Shown here: one piece after another, positions 1 to 6,942 of the stretch
Numbering within the stretch: the first letter of the stretch is position 1
Layout of the letters: each line of letters opens with the position of its first letter
NCBI RefSeq assembly: GCF_013128195.2
Contig: NZ_CP053452.2
Location: 9,548,001 to 9,612,000, forward strand
Source: Frigoriglobus tundricola
GTDB taxonomy: Bacteria > Planctomycetota > Planctomycetia > Gemmatales > Gemmataceae
Direction: 5' to 3'
Length of the DNA: 64,000 nt
Translations under genes and position numbers: made by a program
The notes under the pieces: model-generated
What the model was told of the DNA's origin: nothing
Seen by the model: only the letters and a program-made list of their open reading frames with translations
Databases searched by the model: none

Positions 1-1
1 C

Positions 2-463
2 ACGCTGACCGCCGCACTGGGGCTCCGCGCCCACCTCGCGCTGGCCCGTGAGGACAAAGCGTACGCGGCCCGGGCCGAGCGAACGAAACGATCGTTCGGG
101 ACCAGCCTCCTGTACTTCGTCCTGGCCGGCGATGGCCCCACGCGCGCGGCCGGAGCGAAGAACGCCGACGTCAAGCGCCTCGCGGCACTCGCCGAGGAGT
201 CCTTCCGTCGCGACCCGGAGAGCGCGCACGCGACCGAATGGGTCGTGCTCCGGGCGGTCGGGTCCGAACTCGCGAAACCGGTTGGTGAGAGGGCGAAGAA
301 CAGTGAACGGGCACGGGCCCACCGCACCCTCGAACGCGCCACGACGCCACACGCGGCAGCGACGGCACTCGGGGAATACTGGCAACTGCTGCTGGACGGC
401 AAGGACGCCGAAGCGAAAAAGTTGATCGCGAGCCTAGCCGCGCGCGGCGTCCCGGTGCCATGA
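2..463 (+). CDS. C-terminal part of an unidentified protein (5' end outside window)
   Basis: An open frame enters from the window edge and ends at the TGA at 461-463, giving 153 residues. It is rich in Ala, Arg and Leu and looks helical, with segments such as ALAEESFRRDPE that resemble the tetratricopeptide-like C-terminal tails of planctomycete protein kinases and tail proteins. No catalytic motif is visible. It ends about 80 bases before the next gene on the same strand. I cannot name it: it could be the tail of a kinase with tetratricopeptide repeats or of an unrelated helical-repeat protein. Confidence 0.55.
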   Translation, partial: TLTAALGLRAHLALAREDKAYAARAERTKRSFGTSLLYFVLAGDGPTRAAGAKNADVKRLAALAEESFRRDPESAHATEWVVLRAVGSELAKPVGERAKNSERARAHRTLERATTPHAAATALGEYWQLLLDGKDAEAKKLIASLAARGVPVP

Positions 464-545
464 ACGGTTTGACGATGCCGAAGTCGTTTTCGCAAATTAT
501 GAGGCCGCTCAGCCATTCCTGGCCGAGCGGCCTGTTAGGTGCGTG

Positions 546-1337
546 ATGTCCGACGAAGCCGCATTCCTGGCCGCGCTCAAAGCCAACCCCGCGGACGATA
601 CCGCGCGCCTCATCTATGCCGACTGGCTCGACGAACACGACGAGCCGGCGAAAGCGGAATACTTACGATGCGTCGTAACTCTCGCCCAGCGCGAGTGGGA
701 CCTGGCAACCGCTCCCGAGGCGGCACCGTTACTTAATCTGGCCGCGCCACTCCCGGAGGAGTGGCGCGCCAGCGCTGGTGCGCGATTCGCGCTTGTACTC
801 AGCGGATACACAGACAAACTTCACACGATCAAGTGGTTGCGGGAGATCACGGGCGACGGATTGGGCGAAGCGAAGGAGGCGAGTGAGCGCCTCCCACACA
901 CGGTCCTTGCCTGTGTCCCATACGAGTCCGCCGTGGAAGCTCGCTCTCGCGTTGGACGCCCGGCTTGCGTCAACACGTTCATTGCACCGAGCGTTTCGGG
1001 GCCAATCCCGATCGACGCAACCTACGACCTCGTCGTCCGCTGTAGCACCTATGCGACCCACGCAACGCGGAGGACCGCGGCTCGACAAGAAGCGTTGCGC
1101 GACGCACGGGCGGCGTTAACCCAATTCCTTGCAGCCGCGCGCAAAGTGCCGGAAGCGGAAGCGGAACCACTTGCGATCCTGGAGCAAGACGTCCCGCTGG
1201 CATCCGGATTGACACTTGATGAGGCGCGGACCCGTCGTGTCTCATTGAACCAATTGATTCCGCCCTACGAGCCCAACCGCGGGTGGTCGATGTGGATTCA
1301 TCGCCGCCATGGCCACACGCCAACCAACCCCGAGTAA
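546..1337 (+). CDS. TIGR02996 protein with an L7/L12-like domain
   Basis: The first 45 residues carry the planctomycete TIGR02996 signature (EAAFLAALKANP, then RLIYADWLDEHDEP), a short module found at the N-terminus of many Gemmata proteins of unknown role. Residues of about 80-145 (FALVLSGYTDKLHTIKWLRE, then GLGEAKEASE) follow the spacing of the ribosomal protein L7/L12 C-terminal domain, including the lysine/leucine helix used to bind translation GTPases; this is an inference from pattern. The remaining C-terminal part is unassigned. An ATG at 546 is preferred over the GTG at 543 because the family normally starts MSDE/MTDE. The product is 263 residues and probably cytosolic. Confidence 0.8.
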   Translation: MSDEAAFLAALKANPADDTARLIYADWLDEHDEPAKAEYLRCVVTLAQREWDLATAPEAAPLLNLAAPLPEEWRASAGARFALVLSGYTDKLHTIKWLREITGDGLGEAKEASERLPHTVLACVPYESAVEARSRVGRPACVNTFIAPSVSGPIPIDATYDLVVRCSTYATHATRRTAARQEALRDARAALTQFLAAARKVPEAEAEPLAILEQDVPLASGLTLDEARTRRVSLNQLIPPYEPNRGWSMWIHRRHGHTPTNPE

Positions 1338-1344
1338 CTCGCCT

Positions 1345-2274
1345 ATGTTCATCTTCGAAAAAGCCCCCTTCCCGTCCTGTCACGCCTCCACCGTCGTGGA
1401 GCACGAGCCGGGCAAGTTGATGGCCGCGTGGTTCGGCGGGAAGGCCGAGGGCGCGAAGGACGTGCAGATCTGGGCCAGCACATTCGACGGCAAAGCGTGG
1501 AGCGAGCCGAAGGTGATCGGCACCGAACCCGGTCAGCCGTGCTGGAACCCGGTGCTGTTCAAGAGCGCCAAGGGCACCCTTCACTTCTGGTACAAGGCCG
1601 GGCCGAAGCCCGACAACTGGACCGGCTTCGCCCGGACGTCCACGGACAGCGGCAAGACGTGGACGAAGGTCGAGATGATGCACGCGGGGTTCTGGGGACC
1701 CATACGGGCCAAACCGATTCAGCTCGCCAGCGGCGTCAACCTCGCCGGGACATCGGTCGAGAGCTTCCGCAACTGGACTCCTTACGTGGACCGCTCAACG
1801 GACGACGGCAAAACGTGGAAGCGCTCCAACGGCTTCCCGGTACCGGAGAAGTTCGACCAGATTCAGCCGACGCTGTTCGAAACCAAGGACGGGCGCGTCG
1901 TCGCGCTCGTGCGCTCAAGTAACCCGCGTTTCATTTGCCGTGCGGAGTCGAAAGACGGCGGCGAGACGTTCTCGGCGGCCGAAGAAACAGTGCTACCGAA
2001 CCCCAGCGCCGGCATCGACTGCGTGAAAACGACCGATGGCGATGTGTACCTGATCTACAACCCGAGCCCGCTCCTCCGCACGCCGATCAGCCTCGCCCGA
2101 TCGACCGACGACGGCAAAACCTGGAAGCGCGTGGCCGACCTGGAAACGGAACCGGGCGAATACTCCTACCCCGCGATCGTCCAGTCGGCCGCTGGCACGT
2201 TGGAAATGACTTACACCTGGAAGCGGACCCACATCAAGCACGTGAGTCTCGACCCGAAGAAGTACCGCGGCTGA
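1345..2274 (+). CDS. Sialidase-fold BNR/Asp-box protein
   Basis: The 309-residue product has four Asp-box (BNR) motifs, S-x-D-x-G-x-T-W/F type: STDSGKTW, STDDGKTW, SKDGGETF and STDDGKTW. These mark the six-bladed propeller of sialidases and related glycan-binding or hydrolytic proteins. The start MFIFEKAPFPSCHAST matches the usual beginning of the exo-alpha-sialidase-like family in planctomycetes. No signal peptide is visible, so a cytosolic or unconventional location is implied. The ATG at 1345 lies 7 bases after the upstream stop; an in-frame ATG at 1309 would overlap the upstream gene and is less likely. The substrate cannot be told from sequence. Confidence 0.8.
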   Translation: MFIFEKAPFPSCHASTVVEHEPGKLMAAWFGGKAEGAKDVQIWASTFDGKAWSEPKVIGTEPGQPCWNPVLFKSAKGTLHFWYKAGPKPDNWTGFARTSTDSGKTWTKVEMMHAGFWGPIRAKPIQLASGVNLAGTSVESFRNWTPYVDRSTDDGKTWKRSNGFPVPEKFDQIQPTLFETKDGRVVALVRSSNPRFICRAESKDGGETFSAAEETVLPNPSAGIDCVKTTDGDVYLIYNPSPLLRTPISLARSTDDGKTWKRVADLETEPGEYSYPAIVQSAAGTLEMTYTWKRTHIKHVSLDPKKYRG

Positions 2275-2295
2275 CCATGAGGCCGGTCCATGCGG

Positions 2296-2910
2296 TCACC
2301 GAGTGACCCGCTGGACCTGCTTTTCCACATCGGCGTTCCACGGGTAAATCACCGGCGGGCCGACCCCATCCAGATCCGCACCGGGCGAGCGCTGTTGCCC
2401 GACGACCGTATAAACCGGGTGCCCATCGAGGGTCGCCCCGTCGTCCTTGTTCAGGAGCAACAGGTACTCGCCCGGTTCGGAAAACCCGTGACACGCGGGC
2501 AGGTTCGTGACGCCGATCTTCGTCCCGGCCTCCGGCCCGTTCGCGTGCAACTTCTCGACCACCGTCACCACATACGCCGGTTTCTCGGCCTGCCCCTTCA
2601 ACACGGTCACCTGCTGTCCGCCAATGACGGCGGGGCGAACCAGCATCGACTCGCGATCGGCTTCAGCCAGATCCAGCTTGGCGCGTACCGCCACGCTCGC
2701 GGCTGCGGCCTGGGCCCGCGAGACGACCGGCCCGCGACTTTTATTGAGCGCTGTGTACCCGAGCCAACTGAGCCAGCCGACAAACAGCACCGCAGTAACG
2801 GCCAGGAAGATTTTCCCCCGGACCGTGTGGCCCTCGGCACCGGGCGCCGGGCTCGTGTGAGTGGTCGGGGGGGAGGGGGTCGTCGCGGTCGGGGGCGGTG
2901 TGTCACTCAT
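2296..2910 (-). CDS. Single-pass membrane protein of unknown function
   Basis: The product has 204 residues. A proline/threonine-rich N-terminus of about 30 residues precedes one hydrophobic segment at residues 33-53. The following domain has a beta-rich look with a pattern VTVLKGQ, YVVTVVEKL and GEYLLLLNKDDG. The topology suggests an extracytoplasmic soluble domain with an N-terminal anchor. Its start codon overlaps the stop of the gene at 2907-3314 by four bases (ATGA type), so the two genes are almost certainly co-translated. It is a conserved-looking planctomycete protein, but I do not recognise a named domain. Confidence 0.7.
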   Translation of the reverse strand: MSDTPPPTATTPSPPTTHTSPAPGAEGHTVRGKIFLAVTAVLFVGWLSWLGYTALNKSRGPVVSRAQAAAASVAVRAKLDLAEADRESMLVRPAVIGGQQVTVLKGQAEKPAYVVTVVEKLHANGPEAGTKIGVTNLPACHGFSEPGEYLLLLNKDDGATLDGHPVYTVVGQQRSPGADLDGVGPPVIYPWNADVEKQVQRVTR

Positions 2911-3314
2911 CGGTCACCCCGCTTGGCCGTGTCACCGAGCGTCAGCTCGAAACCGTCGGTGAGCGTCTGGTGCAGGTCGAACAGGTCGTGGAAGTCGTCC
3001 GGGTCGTCGCGGTCGGACTTGCTCAGCCGTTGGGCCTTGATCAACTTGAACACGATCTCGCCGATGTGATCGGTGGTCCGCACGCCCCACTGCTTGAACA
3101 CGACCGGGGCCATCATGCCGAACTCGCGGACCGCGAGGTCGCACGTGCCGCGGAGCAGTTCGGCGCCGCTGACGTGGTGGTCCGCGTCGTCGTCGCGGTC
3201 CGCGGCGCGCCCGAGGCGGTCCTGCGTGTACGTCACCGCGTCGCACACGAAATCGTAAGCCTCGTAGGCGAACCGCGAGTCCTCGCGGCAAAGCTCTAAT
3301 ATCCGGGGGTCCAC
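2907..3314 (-). CDS. Minf_1886-family small conserved protein
   Basis: This 135-residue protein has the features of the Minf_1886 family found in planctomycetes and verrucomicrobia: an early RFAYEAYDFVCDAVTYTQDR block, a central HHVSGAELLRGTCDLAVREFG-like segment, and VFKQWGVRTTDHIGEIVFKL before an acidic tail. The family has no established function. It is the first gene of a two-gene operon with the membrane protein downstream (four-base overlap). An upstream Shine-Dalgarno-like AGGAGA lies just before the ATG at 3314. Confidence 0.78.
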   Translation of the reverse strand: MDPRILELCREDSRFAYEAYDFVCDAVTYTQDRLGRAADRDDDADHHVSGAELLRGTCDLAVREFGMMAPVVFKQWGVRTTDHIGEIVFKLIKAQRLSKSDRDDPDDFHDLFDLHQTLTDGFELTLGDTAKRGDR

Positions 3315-3420
3315 GGTCTCTCCTGCTGGGGCACGCGACCGACCGCGGTGCCGGCAACGGCACCCGTGCGGGGCTCACCGAACGTCCCTTCGGCCGGCGC
3401 GTGCGGGGTCGTCCGCCATC

Positions 3421-4254
3421 TTACAACCTGGTCAGCACCTCATCGACGGAAACCGGCAGCCGCCGCCCGTCCTCGAACTCGATGAGCACCCGTCGGGCGA
3501 GGATCTCTTGCGCCAGCACCCGGCCCTGCCCCTTCGCGGTGACGACGCGGGAGTTGACCGCCGGCAGTTCCTGTTGGAACTCCTCGTACACGTCCTGCTC
3601 GAACCGCAGGCAGCACTTGAGCCGCCCGCACCGGCCGGAAATCTTGGTCGGGTCCAGCGTGGACTTCTGCAACTTCGCCATCCGCATGCTCACCGGCGGC
3701 ATGACGACCATGTGCGTGTTACAGCACACCGGTTTGCCGCAGTCGCCGTAGTCGGCGAGCAACTTCGCCTCGTCGCGCACGCCGATCTGACGCAGCTCGA
3801 TCCGCGTGTGGAACTCGCGGGCCATGCTCTTCACCAGATCGCGGAAATCGACCCGCCCCTCCGCGAGGAAGTAGAAGATCAGCCGCTCGCCGCCGAACAG
3901 GTACTCCACGTCCACGATCTGCATCGCGAGCTTGTGCTGGGCGACGAGCTTGGCCCCGGTCTCGTACTGGAGCTGTTGCTGCTCCCGAACGCGGGCCATC
4001 TTCTCGCGATCTTCGGGGCCGGCGACGCGCACGATCTCACCCCGCGTGGGTTCGGGGATGGCGGCGACCGCCTCGGGCGTGGCCGGGCACAGGACCTCGC
4101 CGCTCTCCTGCCCGCGCTCGGTGCGCAGGACGACGACGTCGCCGCGGCGCACGGTCGTGCCCGGCGGTTGGGTGAACACACCGAGGAACCGCATCGAGCC
4201 GTGCCGGACGAGGAACGTGACGGCGGGCAACGGCGTGTAGTTGGTCGCGGTCAT
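3421..4254 (-). CDS. ricT: RicT/YaaT-like PSP1-domain protein
   Basis: The 277-residue product is a PSP1 C-terminal domain protein. Two cysteine clusters, CGKPVCC at about 172-178 and CGRLKCCLRFE at about 209-219, are the iron-sulfur ligand pattern of Bacillus subtilis RicT (YaaT). RicT works there with RicA and RicF on RNase Y specificity and phosphorelay control. The N-terminal half (residues 10-60) is the typical beta-rich start with GDVVVLRTERGQESGEV. In planctomycetes the partner set differs, so an RNA-processing or redox-sensing role is inference. The gene stands alone on the minus strand. Confidence 0.9.
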   Translation of the reverse strand: MTATNYTPLPAVTFLVRHGSMRFLGVFTQPPGTTVRRGDVVVLRTERGQESGEVLCPATPEAVAAIPEPTRGEIVRVAGPEDREKMARVREQQQLQYETGAKLVAQHKLAMQIVDVEYLFGGERLIFYFLAEGRVDFRDLVKSMAREFHTRIELRQIGVRDEAKLLADYGDCGKPVCCNTHMVVMPPVSMRMAKLQKSTLDPTKISGRCGRLKCCLRFEQDVYEEFQQELPAVNSRVVTAKGQGRVLAQEILARRVLIEFEDGRRLPVSVDEVLTRL

Positions 4255-4311
4255 GGGGATATCATCTCGTAACGCGGTCGAAGTTACAACGCGACCCCGA
4301 CACGGAACCGG

Positions 4312-4785
4312 TCACAATTCTTGTGTCGCGAGTAAATCCACGACCCAACTTGGCCCCTCGAGGGGTCGGCGGCAGTGTTCGAGTAGTGCCGCGTCTCGGC
4401 ACCCGGCTTCTTCAAGTGCGTCCGCGAGGACGGGCAGCAACACCGTTTCACCCGTTTCGCGAATGCGCCGGGCCAGGTCGCGGACGGTTCCGCTGTTCCA
4501 CGCCAGCCACGCCGGATCGGCCGGCAGCGAGGCCGTCACAGGTCCGCTCTCTCGGTCCGCTTCGATCAGAACCACGTCGATCCGAGAGAAACTCTCCCGC
4601 GATCGTGCGACCTCTGGTGCGGGGGTTCTCTCGAACATGAGGAGCGCGCGTAAACGCGGCGAGCGCCCCGGAGCGAGATTGGTGAGGTCGAGGTCCAGAA
4701 CCAGTCCCCAATCGTTAACCTGTCGCACAACAGCCGGGTAGCGCATCCCGACTTTCGCCGCGTGGATCGCCGGAATGTGCTCCAT
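4312..4785 (-). CDS. Planctomycete protein with C-terminal AGC-HCR-WVVD module
   Basis: The 157-residue product begins MEHIPAIHAAKVGMRYPAVV. Its last 40 residues (ALEEAGCRDAALLEHCRRP, then PSWVVDLL) form a module that I know as the C-terminal tail of many otherwise unrelated Gemmata proteins, usually as AGC-x2-D-LL-x-HCR and GPHVRGCWVVDLLL. The same module appears at the end of the protein at 41647-42444. The function of the module is unknown. The start is the ATG at 4783-4785; the frame remains open far upstream through the GTPase gene but that is a high-GC shadow. Confidence 0.65.
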   Translation of the reverse strand: MEHIPAIHAAKVGMRYPAVVRQVNDWGLVLDLDLTNLAPGRSPRLRALLMFERTPAPEVARSRESFSRIDVVLIEADRESGPVTASLPADPAWLAWNSGTVRDLARRIRETGETVLLPVLADALEEAGCRDAALLEHCRRPLEGPSWVVDLLATQEL

Positions 4786-4817
4786 TCGGTTTGCCTTTTC
4801 TGGTGGGTCGCTGTCTC

Positions 4818-4849
<32 letters not shown>

Positions 4850-4931
4850 CACGGTCGGCACTCCCAGAATCGGGACTCAACATTTGGGGTGCGACCCCGA
4901 CTGTCTGAGACAGTCGGCCACCCGAATCGCC

Positions 4932-5927
4932 TCACGAGTGCAATTCGACCACGTCCTTGTCGTGCAGCACGTGGTCGCGGCCGACGGTCTGCCCGTCGTG
5001 GACGGCGGTGCCCCACACGCGGGCCGATTTCACCGTGTCTTCCAGGTCGCGGTGGACCTTCCCCGCCAGATCCGCCACCGTCGCCCCGAGAGCCGGAGTG
5101 AACGGGCTCGTCATGTCCGCGGGCTTGCCCGGTTGCTTCGTGTAAATCCGCATCACGCCGAGAACGTCGTACAGCGCTTTGCGGAGTTCCGCGACCCCGT
5201 CGCCGCGCTCGGCGGAGATGACGTACAGCGGGTAGCGCGTGCCGAACTCCTCGCGGGCGAGTTCGAGCCGGATGTCGGCCGCCTCGTCGTCGCACTTGTT
5301 CGCGACCAGAAGCGTCGGAAGCGCGTAGACGGTCGGATCGTCCGTCGGCGGGCCGCCCGGCGGCACCAGTTCGCGGCGCGCGAGCTTCAGCCGGTCGATG
5401 GCGGCGCGCGTCGCGGCCGGTCCGTCGTCGTCCGCGAGGTCGAGAAACAGAACCGCGGCGTCCGCGGCGCGCGTGATGTCCGTCACGAAGGTTTCGTAGT
5501 GGTCGGCGGTGACCGGCGGGAGGTCGATGAGTTGAACGCGGACGTCCTCGTAGTCCATCATCCCCGGCACCGGCTCGCGGGTGGTGAACGGGTACGGCGC
5601 GACGGCCGGCGTCGCCTTGGTCAGCTTCGTCAGCAGGAGCGACTTCCCACAGTTCGGCGGGCCGACGAACACCACCTGCCCGGCCCCCTGGCGGGGGAAC
5701 TTGAACGTCCCCGGCGCGGCCTTCTTCGGGCCGAGCTTGGCCTGCTCGATCTGATCGGTCAGTTCGGAGATCTTGGTCTTGAGTTCGGCCTGAACCTTCT
5801 CGCTCGCCTTGTGCTTGGGCAGGATCACCCACATTTCTTTGAGCGCGGCGAGCTTGTCTTCCGGCGATTGGGCCTTCTTGTAACGCGCTTCGGCGTCGTG
5901 GTACTGCGGCGGCAGATTTACGGCCAT
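4932..5927 (-). CDS. DRG/Obg-type GTPase with TGS domain
   Basis: The 331-residue product has a helical N-terminus, then a P-loop GPPNCGKS at residues 89-96, a G3 motif IDLPP near 134-138, and a G4 motif NKCD at 210-213. The C-terminal 70 residues look like a TGS domain, ending with RVWGTAVHDGQTVGRDHVL and a metal/nucleic-acid type tail. This matches the DRG branch of the Obg family, which acts in ribosome-associated control. The G3 motif reads DLPP rather than DxxG, a known variation in this branch. The gene is single, with about 145 bases between it and the downstream neighbour. Confidence 0.87.
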   Translation of the reverse strand: MAVNLPPQYHDAEARYKKAQSPEDKLAALKEMWVILPKHKASEKVQAELKTKISELTDQIEQAKLGPKKAAPGTFKFPRQGAGQVVFVGPPNCGKSLLLTKLTKATPAVAPYPFTTREPVPGMMDYEDVRVQLIDLPPVTADHYETFVTDITRAADAAVLFLDLADDDGPAATRAAIDRLKLARRELVPPGGPPTDDPTVYALPTLLVANKCDDEAADIRLELAREEFGTRYPLYVISAERGDGVAELRKALYDVLGVMRIYTKQPGKPADMTSPFTPALGATVADLAGKVHRDLEDTVKSARVWGTAVHDGQTVGRDHVLHDKDVVELHS

Positions 5928-6104
5928 TGTCGGGCACCTTCAGGCTGACACGTCTACTTCATTTCGTAGGGGTGGGCACGCGGCCCGAAAAACGTAGAAC
6001 CGGCCCCACCCGCCCACGAAGAAACGCACGCACCGGTTGTGGAACGCACACGCGGCGCGATGGGGATTGTACAACATCCACGGACCCGCATCAGGAGCCC
6101 CCCG

Positions 6105-6926
6105 ATGCCCGACCTGTTCGATCAGATCCAGGAAGCCGCGACCGCGATCCGGGCGAAGTGGCCCCACGCCCCGGCCGCCGGCATCATCCTCGGCACCGGT
6201 CTCGGCAAGCTGACCGAAGACATCAGCGACCAGACGGTGATCCCTTACGAGGCGATCCCGCACTTCCCGCGCTCGACCGCGCCGACGCACAAGGGACAAC
6301 TCGTGTGCGGGGTTCTGGGCGGTAAGCCGGTCGTGGTGATGGAAGGCCGCTTCCACTTTTACGAGGGCTACACGCTCCAGCAGGTGACGTTCCCGGTCCG
6401 GGTGATGAAGGCGCTCGGCGCGGGGGCGCTCGTCGTGAGTAACGCCTGCGGCGGGATGAACCCGCAGTGGAACAAGGGCGACCTCATGCTCATCGAGGAC
6501 CACATCAATCTGCTCGGCGACAACCCGCTGATCGGGCCGAACGACGACCGGCTCGGCGACCGCTTCCCGGACATGTGCAACTGCTACGACCGCGCGTTGC
6601 TAAAACTGGGCCGCCAGATCGCGACGGACGAACGGATCGTTTGCCACCAGGGCGTGTTCGTGGCGGTGAGCGGCCCCAATCTGGAAACCCGGGCCGAGTA
6701 CCGGTTCCTCCGGGGCATCGGGGCGGACGTGGTCGGCATGTCCACCGTGCCGGAGGTGATCGTAGCGGTCCACGCGAAGATGCGGGTTCTGGGCATTTCG
6801 GTCATCACCGACCAGTGCCTGCCGGACGCGCTGGAACCGGTCAGCATCCCGGAAATCATCGCCACGGCGAACGAGGCGGAGAAAAAACTCCGGGTGCTGG
6901 TGCGCCGGGTGGTGGCACAACTTTAG
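6105..6926 (+). CDS. punA: Purine nucleoside phosphorylase, PNP-I trimeric type
   Basis: The 273-residue product carries the hallmarks of trimeric purine nucleoside phosphorylase. These are a phosphate loop GTGLGKL at 30-36, the FxH-type block MEGRFHFYEGYT, NACGGMN, the base-binding region GPNLETRAEYR, and MSTVPEVI. The enzyme cleaves inosine and guanosine with phosphate to the base and ribose-1-phosphate in purine salvage, in the cytosol. The ATG at 6105 gives the normal family start (MPDLFDQIQEAATAIR); an in-frame ATG at 6039 would add an unlikely 22-residue extension. Length is normal for the family. Confidence 0.93.
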   Translation: MPDLFDQIQEAATAIRAKWPHAPAAGIILGTGLGKLTEDISDQTVIPYEAIPHFPRSTAPTHKGQLVCGVLGGKPVVVMEGRFHFYEGYTLQQVTFPVRVMKALGAGALVVSNACGGMNPQWNKGDLMLIEDHINLLGDNPLIGPNDDRLGDRFPDMCNCYDRALLKLGRQIATDERIVCHQGVFVAVSGPNLETRAEYRFLRGIGADVVGMSTVPEVIVAVHAKMRVLGISVITDQCLPDALEPVSIPEIIATANEAEKKLRVLVRRVVAQL

Positions 6927-6942
6927 GAACCGGCAATAATCT

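Noticed and set aside
6039..6104. 22-residue N-terminal extension of purine nucleoside phosphorylase
   Set aside because: The family starts at MPDLF-type sequence, and the extension is Arg-rich and not conserved in type.
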